64,000 nt of DNA, taken from the NCBI GenBank assembly GCA_963575745.1, contig CAUYUJ010014172.1:893501-957500 (forward strand). The letters are read 5' to 3'. Numbering within the stretch: position 1 is the first letter of the stretch; the number at the start of each line of letters is the position of its first letter. This DNA comes from Prorocentrum cordatum (lineage: Eukaryota > Sar > Dinophyceae > Prorocentrales > Prorocentraceae). Both the position numbers and the translations under genes were made by a program. Positions 19,901 to 30,099 of the stretch are shown here, piece after piece. The notes beneath the pieces are model-generated. The model made no database searches and was not told where the DNA came from. It saw only the letters and a list, made by a program, of their open reading frames with translations.

Positions 19901-20149
19901 AAGGGACGGAAGGAGGATCGGATTGGAATGAAGGCTCACAAGTAGAGGACATGCAAAGACAAAAGAGAGAAGATGTGCGGGGGCACCCCAGATCACCCAA
20001 GCATGCTTCCGCCCGCTTGCCGGCCGTGGCCCCTTCCAGCCAGCTGAACAGGCCAGCCACGGGCGGCGAGCGGCGGAGGGCACGGCTGAAACGAGCTTGC
20101 TCCCGTCGTTGCCTGACGGCCTGGAGTTAGTATGGCGTGAGTTCCACGC

Positions 20150-20440
20150 ACGGGGGGAAGGAAGAGACGGAGGAGGAAGAGGAGGAGGAGCAGGAGGAGT
20201 AGGGGCACGAAGGGGAAAGAGCATGAGGAGCAGGAGCAGGAGGAGCAGGAGGAGCAGGAGGAGGCGGAGGAGGAGGAGGGGGAGGAGGACGGGGGGGAGG
20301 AGGGGGAGGAGGAGGGGGAGGAGGAGAAGGAGAAAAAATAGGAGGAGGTGGAGCAGGAAGAGCAGGAGGAACTGGAGGATGAGGAGGAGGATGATGAGGG
20401 GGAGGGGGAGGAGAAGGAGGAGGAGGAGGTTCCCAGAGGT
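20150..20440 (+). repeat. (GGA)n / (GCAGGA)n purine tract 3
   Basis: A purine tract on the same strand as the two preceding ones, including a GCAGGAG-type hexamer block at 20,220-20,275. Confidence 0.9.
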
Positions 20441-20608
20441 TCCCCCCCAGCCGCGATGGCTGACTCTGTCTCTCCGCCGCGCATCGCCCGCGGCGGCCGC
20501 GGGGCGCTCTCGCGCACGGCGGCGCGCCCCCAAGGGCGAGAGGCTGCAGTCTCCTCCCTGGCCCCGCGCCTCGACGCGAGGCTGGTCCTCCTCGCAGGCC
20601 CGCCCTTC

Positions 20609-22330
20609 TCACATGTTCTCACAATCGTCTGCTGCACGTCTCACATTTCTCTTGCCAATCTTCCGTTTCAACCACCGTCTGTGTCTGGCCTCGCCCCCTG
20701 CGCTGTAGCTGATGATGGTGGGCTTCGACTTGATCGCCCCCTTTCGCTTCGGCTCCAGCACGTCGCCTCCCGCCAGCCACTTGTCTGAGATCGCGGCCCT
20801 GGCCTTCCACATGGCCCAGCTCGCTTTCTCGGATCCCGCCGTGGCGACGAGGCAGGTCGAGGAGTAGCTAGAGCTAGGGATATTGGGCTCTTGCTTCGCC
20901 TCTGCCTTCTTCTCGCATGCCCTGATCCCAGCGCTGTCGCAGATGGCGTTGGGCTCTCCCTTCGCCTCCCACTTCTCGCGCTCGCTGATCCCAGTGGCTT
21001 GGATCTTCGCCTTCTGCTGCCGCTGCCCGTCTTTCTCGCACTGCTCTCTCTTCTCGCACGCACAGAGTCCGTCTGTGCGCGGCTTCAACTGCCCGTCTGC
21101 TGCAGGCTACCACGCCGCGCTGTAGCTGAGGCCGTCTGGTTCGTCTTCTTGAAGCTGCCACTGCCCGCCTTGCACGCGCTCGTCGGCCTTGCCCTCTTGA
21201 AGCTGCAACCGCCCGTCCTTCTCGCACGCACAGGGTCCTGCCTTCCTGGAGGCTGCCACTGCCCGTTTTTCTCGCACGTGCTGTTCGTGCCCTCTTGAAG
21301 CCGCCACTGCCCTTCTTTCTCGCACGGCTGCCACTGTCCGTCCTTCTGGCACGGACTAGTCACTTTGCTGTAAGCCGCCACTGCCCCTCTTTCTCGCTTG
21401 CACCGTGTCCTTCTGAGGCTGCCACTGCCCGTCCTTTTCGCTCGCGCATTTCTTGCCCTCTCGAAGCTGCCACTGCCCCTCTTTGTCGCACGGATGCCAC
21501 TGCCCGTCCTTTTCGCACGAGCTGGCCTTTCGTCCTGGAAGCTGCCACGGCCTGTCCTCATCGCACGTTGGCCCCTTCTTCTCTTGAAGCTGCCACTGCC
21601 CGTCTTTTTTTGCACGCCACGCTGTAGCTGGTAACGTCTGGCTCGTCTTCTCGGGGCTGCCACTGCCTGGCCTTCACGCACGCAAGAGCCTTGCCCTCCT
21701 GAAGCTGCCACTGCCCGTCTTTCTCGCACGCACAATGCCCGGCTCTTTGAGGCTGCCGCTGTCCGTTCTTCTTGCGCAACGCGCTGTAGCTGATGGCGTC
21801 CGGCTCGTCTTCTTGAGGCTGCCACGGTCTGCCTTCTTGAAGCTGCCACTGCCCGTCCTTCTCGCACGCATGGGTCCTGCCTTCCTGGAGCCGCCACTGC
21901 CCGTTCTTCTCGCACGCACACGGCCCGTCTCTTTGAGGCTGCCACTGTCCGTCCTTGTTGCACGCCGCGCTGTAACTGATGACGTCAGGCTCATCTTCTT
22001 GAGGCTGCCACTGCCCGTCCTTCTCGCACGCATGGGCCCTGCCCTCCTGAAGCTGCTACTGTTCGTCCTTCTCGCAAGCAGAGGGCCCATCTCCTTGCGG
22101 CTGCCGCCGTCCGTCCTTCTTGCAGGCCGCATAATAGCTGGTGACGTATGGGTCGTTTTCTTGAGGCTGCCACTGCCCGTCCTTCCAGCACGCGTCAGGC
22201 ATGAAGCTGCCGCTGCCCGCCCTTCTCGCGCGGCTGCCACTGTTCTTGAAGCTGGCACTGCTCGTCCTTCTCGCCCGCTGGTTCCTCCGCGTAGTCCTGC
22301 ATCCACTGCCAACCCCACCACGGCTCGTCG
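20609..22330 (-). pseudogene. Degenerate tandem array derived from a PPR (pentatricopeptide) gene
   Basis: Minus-strand fragments repeat a signature well known from dinoflagellate PPR proteins: an EPD..SYSAAC core followed by ACEKDGQWQ. Clear examples are EPDVTSYSVACKK (about 21,620), EPDGLSYSAAW (about 21,120), CACEKDGQWQLQEG (several copies), KPTIISYSAGG (about 20,710) and GEPNAICDSAGIRACEKK (about 20,925). PPR proteins are helical-repeat RNA binders, usually organellar. Here the ~35-residue period is lost, the frame changes repeatedly, and the CEKDGQWQ part has been amplified as a short DNA repeat (CTGCCACTGCCCGTCCTTCT on plus). The array therefore now behaves as a minisatellite. No full ORF remains. 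Confidence 0.55.
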
Positions 22331-22671
22331 GTCTGCGGGTTGACGAATGGCATGACGAACTCCCACATCATGGCGCAAGTCACGAAGGGCGAGGCGTCGG
22401 CATTCAGGCTGCAACCGTCTCGTTTCGCTGGGGCCTGCACCTTCGCCGCTGCTGTCTTCCACTTCTCGACTTCCTTTCGTAGCTTCTGCACCAGCCTGTC
22501 CGCGGAGGTGCGAGCTCCAGCAGCGCCCCGCACAGGCTCCCGTCGCGCCAGCGGCGCTGGGGGCATCGGCTCTGCGGGCCCACCCGAAATGGCTAGGCCG
22601 CGCTGCTCGTGCCACCTGGAAGAGGAGGAGGAGGAGGAGGAGGAGGAGGAGGAGGAGGAGCGCCTGTGCAC
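22195..22671 (-). CDS. Unrecognised ORF overlapping the end of the PPR-derived array
   Basis: A 158-codon frame. The first residues are poly-Ser from the GGA tract. The centre is protein-like (DRLVQKLRKEVEKWKTAAAK, a short amphipathic helix, then PFVTCAMMWEFVMPFV and DEPWWGWQWMQDYAEEP). The tail returns to the CEKD/QWQ repeat type. It may be the N-terminal part of the decayed PPR gene or unrelated. No family is recognised. Confidence 0.25.
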   Translation of the reverse strand: MHRRSSSSSSSSSSSSSSRWHEQRGLAISGGPAEPMPPAPLARREPVRGAAGARTSADRLVQKLRKEVEKWKTAAAKVQAPAKRDGCSLNADASPFVTCAMMWEFVMPFVNPQTDEPWWGWQWMQDYAEEPAGEKDEQCQLQEQWQPREKGGQRQLHA

Positions 22672-22735
22672 GGAGGAGGAGGAGGAGAAGGAGGAGGAGG
22701 AGGGGGAGAAGGAGGAGGAGGGGGGCCCGACGCCT
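22615..22735 (+). repeat. (GGA)n purine tract
   Basis: Two adjacent GGA blocks separated by CGCCTGTGCAC. Confidence 0.9.
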
Positions 22736-22739
22736 CCAG

Positions 22740-23258
22740 AGACATCAGGATGCTTTTCTCCGAGTGAGAATCGGAGCCCGTCCTAGGCATCCTTGGGCCC
22801 TGGGTGGGAGTCCAAACTGGGCTCCACGCACGGGGCCTGCTCATGGGCAGGCATCTGGAGCCGATCAACACGGGTGCCTGGCCTTCCTCTGCTGATTGGA
22901 AAAAGCAACATCTGGAGCAATGTTCTTCTCCGCGGTGCTGCATTCCGCACACTGGACCGAAGGCCTGAAAAAAGGCAACCACCTCATCACGAAGGTCACT
23001 GTGGTCGCACTGTTCAGGGTCAGTCGCATGCCACGCTTCCACGACAAAGGATGATACATCCCTGGCCAAAGCAGCACATAGCCCCTGAGGATACATGTAT
23101 TGTTCGGGGCAGCCCTCGATGGGGTCCATCCCGAAGAGTGTGGTATGAGCCTTCCTGGGGTGGTCGCACCCCCTCATTTTTCCCACACAGCTTGATCGCA
23201 TCATTGAGAGACCCCAATGTGGTTCAAGGGTGGGACAACGGCTGTACTTTCCGAACAC
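22740..23258 (-). pseudogene. Retroelement-like ORF fragment (YPxxLCxA motif)
   Basis: The frame contains HPRKAHTTLFGMDP, then EQYMYPQGLCAALARDV. This recalls a segment (H..L.G....YP..LC.A) that recurs in dinoflagellate retroelement polyproteins. It continues FVVEAWHATDPEQCDHSDLR and a Cys-rich CSRCCFF stretch before running into the GGA tract. No catalytic motif is present, and the resemblance is from memory, so it is only a suggestion. Confidence 0.3.
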
Positions 23259-23891
23259 GCACTGGTCAAACGAAACCGTGCAATGGACCTCGGAGGCACT
23301 CTCCGCCCAATGGGCTTGTTCTGGGTGATCAAAGAGTGCTCATGCGCCCGTCTCGAGGCAGGCCAGCATCAACTGCTGCTGCATGGGTAAGAGCCGAGAT
23401 CTCACTGCAAGCTGCTGTCGTTGCCGAATAATCACATCAGGGCGTCCCCATCGACGCTTTAGAGTTCGGAGGGGAGGAGGGGACGATCCTTGTCAGCAAC
23501 TCTTATCTCCTGCCATGGGGCCGCAGACCATGTCTGACAGGGTGGACCTCCGATCGTACCAAAACCCATTCCACTGATCAAAGATATCATGTCTGGTAAA
23601 ATCACAATCGACCAGGTCACACGTAACATCGCATGACATGGTGATTACGCATCTGCGCCCTGCAAGCAGGAGGGGTCCTCCCAAGCTCACCTGGAACTCT
23701 CCCTGATCGTCTCGCTCCTGGGAACACGTGTGAAAAAAGGCCAAACTGGAGCGACCGAGGACAACAAAGAATAACCTCTCCTTTAGAATGATGAGGTCCA
23801 GACACGTGCCCACCAACAGAGAGGGGCTCACGCTGAGTCCATCGTGGGCCTAGACGCCAGGGCCAGGCGGAAGCTCATACGGATAGGCCAT
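23259..23891. other. No gene seen
   Basis: Short overlapping frames on both strands without recognisable motifs. Not repetitive by eye. Confidence 0.4.
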
Positions 23892-24930
23892 CTACCTCAG
23901 AACCGCCCGAACCTCGGAATACTTCAATGGATACCTTTGGGACTCATTTCGTGGACCAAGAACCAAATGGGCGCGGGGCCAGGTTCCCCTGCGATCGGCC
24001 CCTTTCTTGCCGGCCATTCGTCTCTCCTCGGCCTCAAAAGCCCGAACCTCCTCGGGAACCGCAGGGGCCTCCGAGGTCAAGTAGACGAGGGCGGACAAAT
24101 AATAACTGGGGGTCCCATAGGCCACATGGTCGATCCAGAGCTCGACCGTGTTAAATATTATCAAGCCGTTCGGGCAAATGCTGCATTGAACACATATCGC
24201 TGGCACTATCAGTCCGCTTCTGATGGTGCTGGCGGGCGATATGACTCTTGATGACGGCATGCTCGCCCGTCTTGAACGGGCAGAAATGACAGCGATGCGG
24301 AACAGGAACATGTGCGACATCAGAGAGGTCAGGAGGCACACCGATACTTGCCGCACGCTGGAAAAAAACGTTGAGAACGGTGTCGAGAATCTCCGACCCG
24401 ACGCAGCCACCGAGTGTGAGCAGCAACTCCAGGTCGTACTAGGCAGGCCCACACGTTCTCCAGAATATCCTTCTCCCAGGCCCCAGACTCTGAGAAAGGG
24501 CTGGGGGGACTCACGGAGCTTCGAGACCATCGTACGGAGCCGCTGAAGGTCCACAAGGATAGTGTTGAGCCAGGAGTAGCTGGGGTCCGCTGTGTTCCTG
24601 ATGAGGCCAAAGAAGGCGAGAGGAGCATGTCGATAGAGCCTGTCAAGCTGTAAAGCCGATGCCTTCAGAAGAATATCACAACAGGGTGCGGCCGTCAGCG
24701 TGGTCTGGTCCGCTGCTGCACTGCCGTCGTACGCTGGCATGCCCACCGCAGCGCGATAGATCCTGATGATGCCTGCCATGCACCTGCTGCACTGGGTAGA
24801 CGTGGGCTGCGGCCACATGGCCGCACTTTGGAGCCTGCCTGCCATGATCGACACGTCCGAGTTATAGTTTGCGGCTCCTGGATTGCTGAGCGGTTGGAAA
24901 CAGTGCTTTGCAGGGAGCCTGGAGCGCCGA
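23892..24930 (-). pseudogene. LINE ORF2 C-terminal fragment with C2H2-type zinc motifs
   Basis: The order is that of the end of dinoflagellate non-LTR ORF2. IYRAAVGMPAYDGSAAADQT (about 24,720) is followed by ILLKASALQLDRLYRHAPLA and SWLNTILVDLQRLRTMVSKL, the post-RT helical region. After a frame change comes a C2H2 finger, CHFCPFKTGEHAVIKSH (CX2CX12HX4H, about 24,250). Another frame change gives CSICPNGLIIFNTVELWIDH (about 24,150), a second Cys/His motif. At least two frameshifts separate these pieces, and no RT catalytic region is left upstream, where a purine tract intervenes. It is a dead fragment. Confidence 0.6.
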
Positions 24931-25140
24931 CGAGGTTGACGCAACACGAGGGGGAGCAGGAGGCAGGAGAAGGAAGAGGAGAGCAGGGGAGGCCGGAGGG
25001 AGGATAATGGAGTAGAAAGGAGGGAGGAAGGGAGGGAGAAGTGCAAAAGTGAGGGGCAGGAGGAGGAAAGAGGGAGGGGGGCGAGCAAGAAGAGAAGGAG
25101 GAGGAGCAGGGAGGAAGGAGGAAGCTGGGCGACGGCAGCA
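24930..25140 (+). repeat. Imperfect GGA/GGGA purine tract
   Basis: About 200 bp of AGG-, GGGA- and GAGG-type imperfect repeats interrupting LINE-like sequence. Beyond it a Cys/His-containing piece (WVECPRCGEEHQP, minus, about 25,190) may belong to the same element. Confidence 0.8.
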
Positions 25141-26193
25141 AAACCTTCCGCGACGCATGGCGCATAGCGCATGGCTGATGCTCTTCTCCACACCTGGGAC
25201 ACTCAACCCAATGCTCGTCCTGCGCGCCCGAAGGACAAATATTGTCGTCTCCACGCAACCCCTTGTTGACAGCCTCTCGCGTCGGTCAGCGCATAAACTT
25301 GTTGGTGGTCAATGCCCCGACCTCCAGCCGATGCATTTGTTCAGTCTCGCTGATTTCCCTCGACTGCGGCCTCTAGGAATCGTTCCCTGCCCCCAGGACG
25401 GAAAACTGCCAGTGGGCAACGGATCGAGACTTCTGGGGCGCGCGGATTGAAACAAATCACACATCGCCCGATGTCTGGGGGCCAGAAGCTTGGGTCTGCT
25501 CTCCCACGGTCTCCCGCAAGCGGGGTAATCGGAAGGAGGAAGGGAGAAGGGAGGGGGGAGAGACGAGGGATGGGGGGCAGGATGAGGAAGAGCCAGTCAC
25601 CCCGCTCACGGAAGCCCCTCGAATGGCATGCGGTGCGAGGGGTGTAGAGGCAACCAGTGGACATGGGCATCACCGCCGCCAGCATCAGATAAGGAACCCT
25701 CCCGGGTGTAAATGACTACCTTCCAGACCACCCCAACCCAACCCGAAGACCCCAATTTCGGGTTGGGGGGGGTACGGGTTCCGTATGTATGTGTTTTTTC
25801 AACGTTCCCCGACCCCCCCCCCACTGGAAATGGAGGGCAAATTGATGCATTCGGGTTGGGTTGGGGTGGTTTGGTAGGTGGTGAGTAAAGCCTCCTGGGC
25901 ATATTCCTTAACCAAATTCCCCGCCGTACGTAACAGAACCGCGGTCTTCCGAGTCCTTCGGATGGCTGCAAAGCGCTGCGGGCGGGAGGACGCGCGGGCC
26001 AATGGGGCGACCCCGGGCTCGAAACGACGCCGTGCGGCCTCGACCACCGTGCGGGAGGTCGGGCCGAAGCGAGGCCAGACGCACTCTGGCATCCTCGGGC
26101 CGCCAGGCCGGCTCCCCTCTCGCTTCGCCCGCGAGCCCACCAGCAGCACCACCGCACCGGGCGACGGCTCGGACGGCGCGAGCATGCGGCGAC
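25141..26193. other. No gene seen
   Basis: Includes an imperfect inverted motif around CCCCAATTTCGGGTTGGGGG near 25,750 and a CpG-rich stretch at 25,960-26,190. Open frames on both strands lack family features. Confidence 0.35.
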
Positions 26194-26310
26194 CGAAGGA
26201 TTGCAAAAAAACCCTTGAACGAAGGATTGCAAAAAAAACCTTGAACGAAGGATTGCAAAAAAAACATGTTTTTTTTGCAATCCTTGTTCTTTTTTGCAAT
26301 CCTTCGAGCC
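26194..26310. repeat. 26-bp direct repeats ending in a 34-bp perfect palindrome
   Basis: GAAGGATTGCAAAAAAA occurs in three direct copies spaced 26 bp (about 26,195, 26,221, 26,247). The third is the left arm of a perfect palindrome at 26250-26283 centred on ACATGT. Two inverted copies follow to 26,310. The structure can extrude as a cruciform or form a long hairpin in RNA. Confidence 0.85.
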
Positions 26311-28430
26311 TCCGCCCCGCTGAGCATGCACCTCGGGAGGGGGAGGACCCGTGCCGGCTCGTCGGTCGGCGGCGCGCGAGGGGGGGGGGCGGGCGGGCCT
26401 TCTCAGAGGCTCGGAAGACCTCCGGCCTTCTGGGAAGTCTCGTGAGGCTTCCGTGAGGCTCGGAAGACCTCCGGCCAGGGGGGCACGCGGCAGAAATAAT
26501 TATGAGAAGGAAACTCGCGCGCTTCGCGTGCGTCCGTCGACCGAAATTGCTAAATCAGGGCAATGGCGCGGCGACGACCGCGTTTGTCTCCACCAATCAA
26601 TAATTCAAAAAAATGCAAAACAAATTTGTCGAGGCCCTGGTTTTGTTTCCTGGTGGGGGAGGGACCCGACTTCCCCGAAGACGCAGAACATGTCTCAGAA
26701 GGCCCCAGGGACTGCGTCTGAGAGGCCCCGCCGCCTGCTGAGAGGCCTCCTCCCTCACTTCCCCCCCTCCCCGGCCGAGGATTCGGAGCTCCCCGCGAAG
26801 ACGTGCGGGCCTGGGAAGTGCCGCCTCTGAACGGAGAGGCCATTGACTCCGCGGCACCAGGCTAACTCCAACATTTCTTCTTTCTTTTTTTTTGCGAGAA
26901 AAAAACAGGCTAACTCCAACATGGCGCCCTGGTCGCTCACCAGGCGCAGAGCGCGCGCAACCCTCCAGGGCTGACCCCCACAGGGCTCGGCCGAAGAATG
27001 AGGTTGTCCGTGTTCGTGTTGTTTCCGTTTGCCCTCGTTTTGGCTCCGTCCCGCCCTTGCCTCAAGACTGCATCGAAACGAAAAAACAGTCCACGACATC
27101 GCAAGAAAGCACCGCTCAGGTCGAGCCGTGGCCCCTCGGGGATGCGCACCGCCACGGGTGCCGGTGGGTTCTACCAGAGCTGGTGCGCGACCATCCGCCT
27201 CCGTCGTCTCTGCTGCCGGGGGGCGGGGCGGTTTGCGCGTGCCCTGGACCCTGGCCCGGCCCATGCCGGAGGCGTAGCTCTCCCCGGCCAGCACGAATCC
27301 TGAGACGCGTTCCGTTTGTCGAACTGTGTGCTTGCGCTGGGTTGCCTGTGGGAAAGGGCGTGGGACGCCCCGGTTTTCCTCGCAAACGCGTCTGGGGGAG
27401 GCGACTCCAGGAACGCCCGTTTGAGACGCGATGCTCTGGGGCCTGGTATTGGGCAAACGGAAGGTGCCTCGTGGGGCCTGGAGTCTTTCGAGATCGTCAT
27501 CCGCTTTACTCGGGGATGCGGTGTTCGTCTCCGACAACCATGCCGTCGTGATGGAAGTCTCAGCGTTACAAGTATCCGCAGGGGGGAGCCGACCACTATG
27601 TAGAGGGAGATTGGACGTGTCATGGATGAGCAGCATCGTTCTCCTCATCAGATCCTCATCCCCCATATATCCTCGCACGTGCAAACTTCATACGACCTTC
27701 GTCCTGGATGTCTCCCAACATGGTGGTGGGCAATATTGTCGCCGACAAAATGGCGGGCTTGGCAGCAGAACGTGTCAGGCTTGCTCCAAAGCAGCGGAAT
27801 CAAGTTTTAAAATTAGCATTGCGCGAGTCTGGTGAGGAAGAGAATGCTGAGATCGACCTTGGACGATATCACGCCTACGAACAAGACGAAGGAGTCCTCT
27901 CGACCTGCTGATCGTGCTTATGGTTTCCCACCTCCTGGTAGCTTTGCTTAGCTCCGCTCACACCCTCAATGCCGGAGGGTAGGAGATGTGTGAGGTGCCG
28001 CTCGTCGGCGAGCAAGGCGGCCAGGACCCGCTGACTTCCGTCGCTGCACCACCCAACCATCACCATTTCGGGGGAGTTTTGCCCAGGCCGGCCCCATGGC
28101 GAGGAAGGCAAGCAAGGGGAAAATGACTGCACCCGTCGCACCGCATGATCTTCCGCTCTGGTCGTCAGGTTTGGATATGTCATGTGTACGTGTTGCGGTC
28201 GCTGCGCTCAGGATAAAATTCGAAGTTTAGCCAAGCAACGTAATCCGGCTGAGCTCACGAGGAAGAGTCGTGAGTATGTGGATCGCCTCTCCAGGGGGGT
28301 GAGACCAAAGAACCTTTAAGTCCGGTTGGTGCGATGCTTCGCTTATGCACCGGATTCCCCTTCTCCACCGCGGAGCAGGTGGCGGTAGAGGCCGCCCGTC
28401 CTCCTGCGCCGTCCTCGTCGCCCTTCTTCC
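26311..28430. other. No gene supported in about 2.1 kb
   Basis: Several open frames of 150-310 codons occur on both strands (for example 26755-27684 minus and 26892-27551 plus). They overlap heavily and show no motif or consistent codon bias. A small plus ORF (27708-27911, MVVGNIVADKMAGLAAERVR) is protein-like but unrecognised. Confidence 0.35.
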
Positions 28431-28440
28431 GTCCACCGTC

Positions 28441-29043
28441 CTCCGTCCTCCTGCTCCTCCTCAATCCTCCTGCTCCTCCTCCTCCTCCTCCTCCTCCTCC
28501 TCCTCCTCCATCCTCCTCCTCCTCCTCCTCCTCTCCCTCTCCTCCCCTCCTCCTCCTCCTCCTCCCTCCTCCTCTCCTCCCTCCTCCCCCCCCTTCCTCC
28601 TCCTCCTCCTCCCCTCCTCCCTCCTCCTCCTCCTCTCCTCCTCCTCCTCCTCCTCCTCCTCCTCCTCCTCCTCTCCTCCCTCCTCCTCCTCCTCCTCCTC
28701 CTCCTCCTCCTCCTCCTCCTCCTCCTCCTCCTCCTTCTCCTCCCCTCCCCTCCCCTCCTCCTCCTCCTCCTCCTCCTCTCTCCTCCTCCTTCCTCCTCCC
28801 CTCCTCCTCTCCTCTCCTCCTCCTCCTCTCTCCTCCTCCTCCTCCTCCTCCTCCTCTCCTCCTCCTCCTCCTCTCCTCCTCCTCCTCCTCCTCCTCCTCC
28901 TCCTCCTCCTCCTCCTCCTCCTCCTCCTCTCCTCCTCCTCCTCCTCCTCCTCCTCCTCCTCCCCTCTCCTCATCCTCCCCTCCTCCCTCCTCCTCCTCCA
29001 CTCCTCCTCCTCCTCCTCCTCCTCCTCCTCCCCCTCCTCCTCA
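28441..29043 (+). repeat. (CCT)n pyrimidine tract, about 600 bp
   Basis: An almost unbroken CCT array with short CCCCT interruptions. It is the opposite strand orientation to the purine tracts at 18.9-20.4 kb. Reading frames through it are not genes. Confidence 0.95.
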
Positions 29044-29437
29044 TCGTGCATCCCTCCCGTCTCGTCCTCGTTCCTCCCCCCTCTTCCTTATCCTACATCC
29101 CCGCCCCACGCCCCACGCCTGGTCCGCGGCGAGCTCTTCGGCTCTCGCGCGCAGGGCCTGGCAGTCGGGCGGCCGGGGTGTCAGGCAGACGGCACACGGG
29201 GGGCGAACCAAGGCAGGCTCCGTGGGCAACGAACAGATCCATGTCCATGCGGTTCGAGGAGAATCGGAAAGTGGGGATGATTGTCGACCTTTTGGGGAGC
29301 CTTTTTCGCACGCCTCCAGAAAAAAAACAGAACACATGTTTTTTTGCCGTGGCTCGACTCCTCGTCGTCCGCCTCCTCCTCCTCCTCTTCCTCCTCCTCC
29401 TCCTCCTCCTCCTCCTCCTCCTTTTCCTCCTCCTCCT
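29044..29437. other. No gene seen; short CCT block at its end
   Basis: GC-rich unique sequence with an A8/T7 pair around ACAGAACACATG at 29,321-29,347 and a (CCT)n block at 29,375-29,435. Confidence 0.4.
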
Positions 29438-29654
29438 CACCATCATCATCATCACCACCATCATCACTAGCCGCATCATCATTATCAGCAGCAGCAGCAT
29501 CATCAGCATCGTCATCATCATCCGCATAACCACCAGCAGCATCCTTATCATGAGCATCACCACCGCTTTCATCATCATCATTATCAGCCGCATCATCCTC
29601 ATCATTATCCTCCTCCTTCTCATCATCAGCATCATCAGCATCATCATCATCATC
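29438..29654 (+). repeat. (ATC)n microsatellite flanking element B2 end
   Basis: An imperfect ATC/CAG-interspersed array ending in ATCATCATC directly against the B2 repeat of the DIRS-type element. It is probably one half of the array into which the element inserted, the other half being 36,435-36,865. Confidence 0.9.
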
Positions 29655-29764
29655 CCCGAGCTCCTTTTTCTGCCAGAAGGCGCGGCACAAGTCGAGCACC
29701 TTTGCAACGCAACAGTCGACGACACACACAGGCATAGGAAAGAACACCCGCGAATCGCGACTCT
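29655..29764 (-). repeat. B2 terminal repeat of DIRS-type element
   Basis: Shares CTGCCAGAAGGCGCG, ACAAGTCGAGCACCTTTGC, GGCATAGGAAAG and AATCGCGACTC with B1 in the same order and orientation. B1 differs mainly in a longer (CA)n. The left edge joins (ATC)n. Confidence 0.85.
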
Positions 29765-29831
29765 CGTCAGAAGCCACCAGCAAGGAAAAGCAACTAACGT
29801 AAGAACAGGGCTGCGTTTGGGGTAGAGGGGG

Positions 29832-29947
29832 TGAAGCTAGAGCCGAGACGGGACGGACAGCGGACGCGAGATCCCCTTCGGCGCAACTCGCATCCCTGCG
29901 GCAGGCCCAAGACGCTCTCAAGGACTTTCGCACAAGGGCATTGCATC
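29832..29947 (-). repeat. A2 repeat of DIRS-type element
   Basis: 116 bp matching A1 at 36323-36438, nearly identical over the first ~85 bp (TGAAGCTAGAGCCGAGACGG ...). It joins B1 directly at 29947/29948. The 67 bp between B2 and A2 is not repeated elsewhere. Confidence 0.88.
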
Positions 29948-30069
29948 CCCCCGAGCTCTTTCCTCTGCCAGAAGGCGCGTTACAAGTCGAGCACCTTTGC
30001 GGAGCAACAAGCGACGACACACACACACACACACAGGCATAGGAAAGCAATACCGTGAATCGCGACTCC
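29948..30069 (-). repeat. B1 repeat of DIRS-type element
   Basis: About 120 bp homologous to B2. It begins CCCCGAGCTC immediately after the ATC that ends A2. Contains (CA)10-like expansion at 30,018-30,035. Confidence 0.85.
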
Positions 30070-30099
30070 CAAACCGGTCGGAACACCACGACCGCCCGA

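Noticed and set aside
18510-20640. Long open frames through TG and GGA repeats (up to ~414 codons)
   Set aside because: They translate to poly-Val/Cys, poly-Glu/Arg, poly-Pro or poly-Ser and exist on several frames of both strands at once. They are products of the repeat period, not genes.
28255-29470. Overlapping ORFs of 196-378 codons across the CCT array
   Set aside because: Same reason: poly-Pro, poly-Ser, poly-Leu or poly-Gly from the trinucleotide period.
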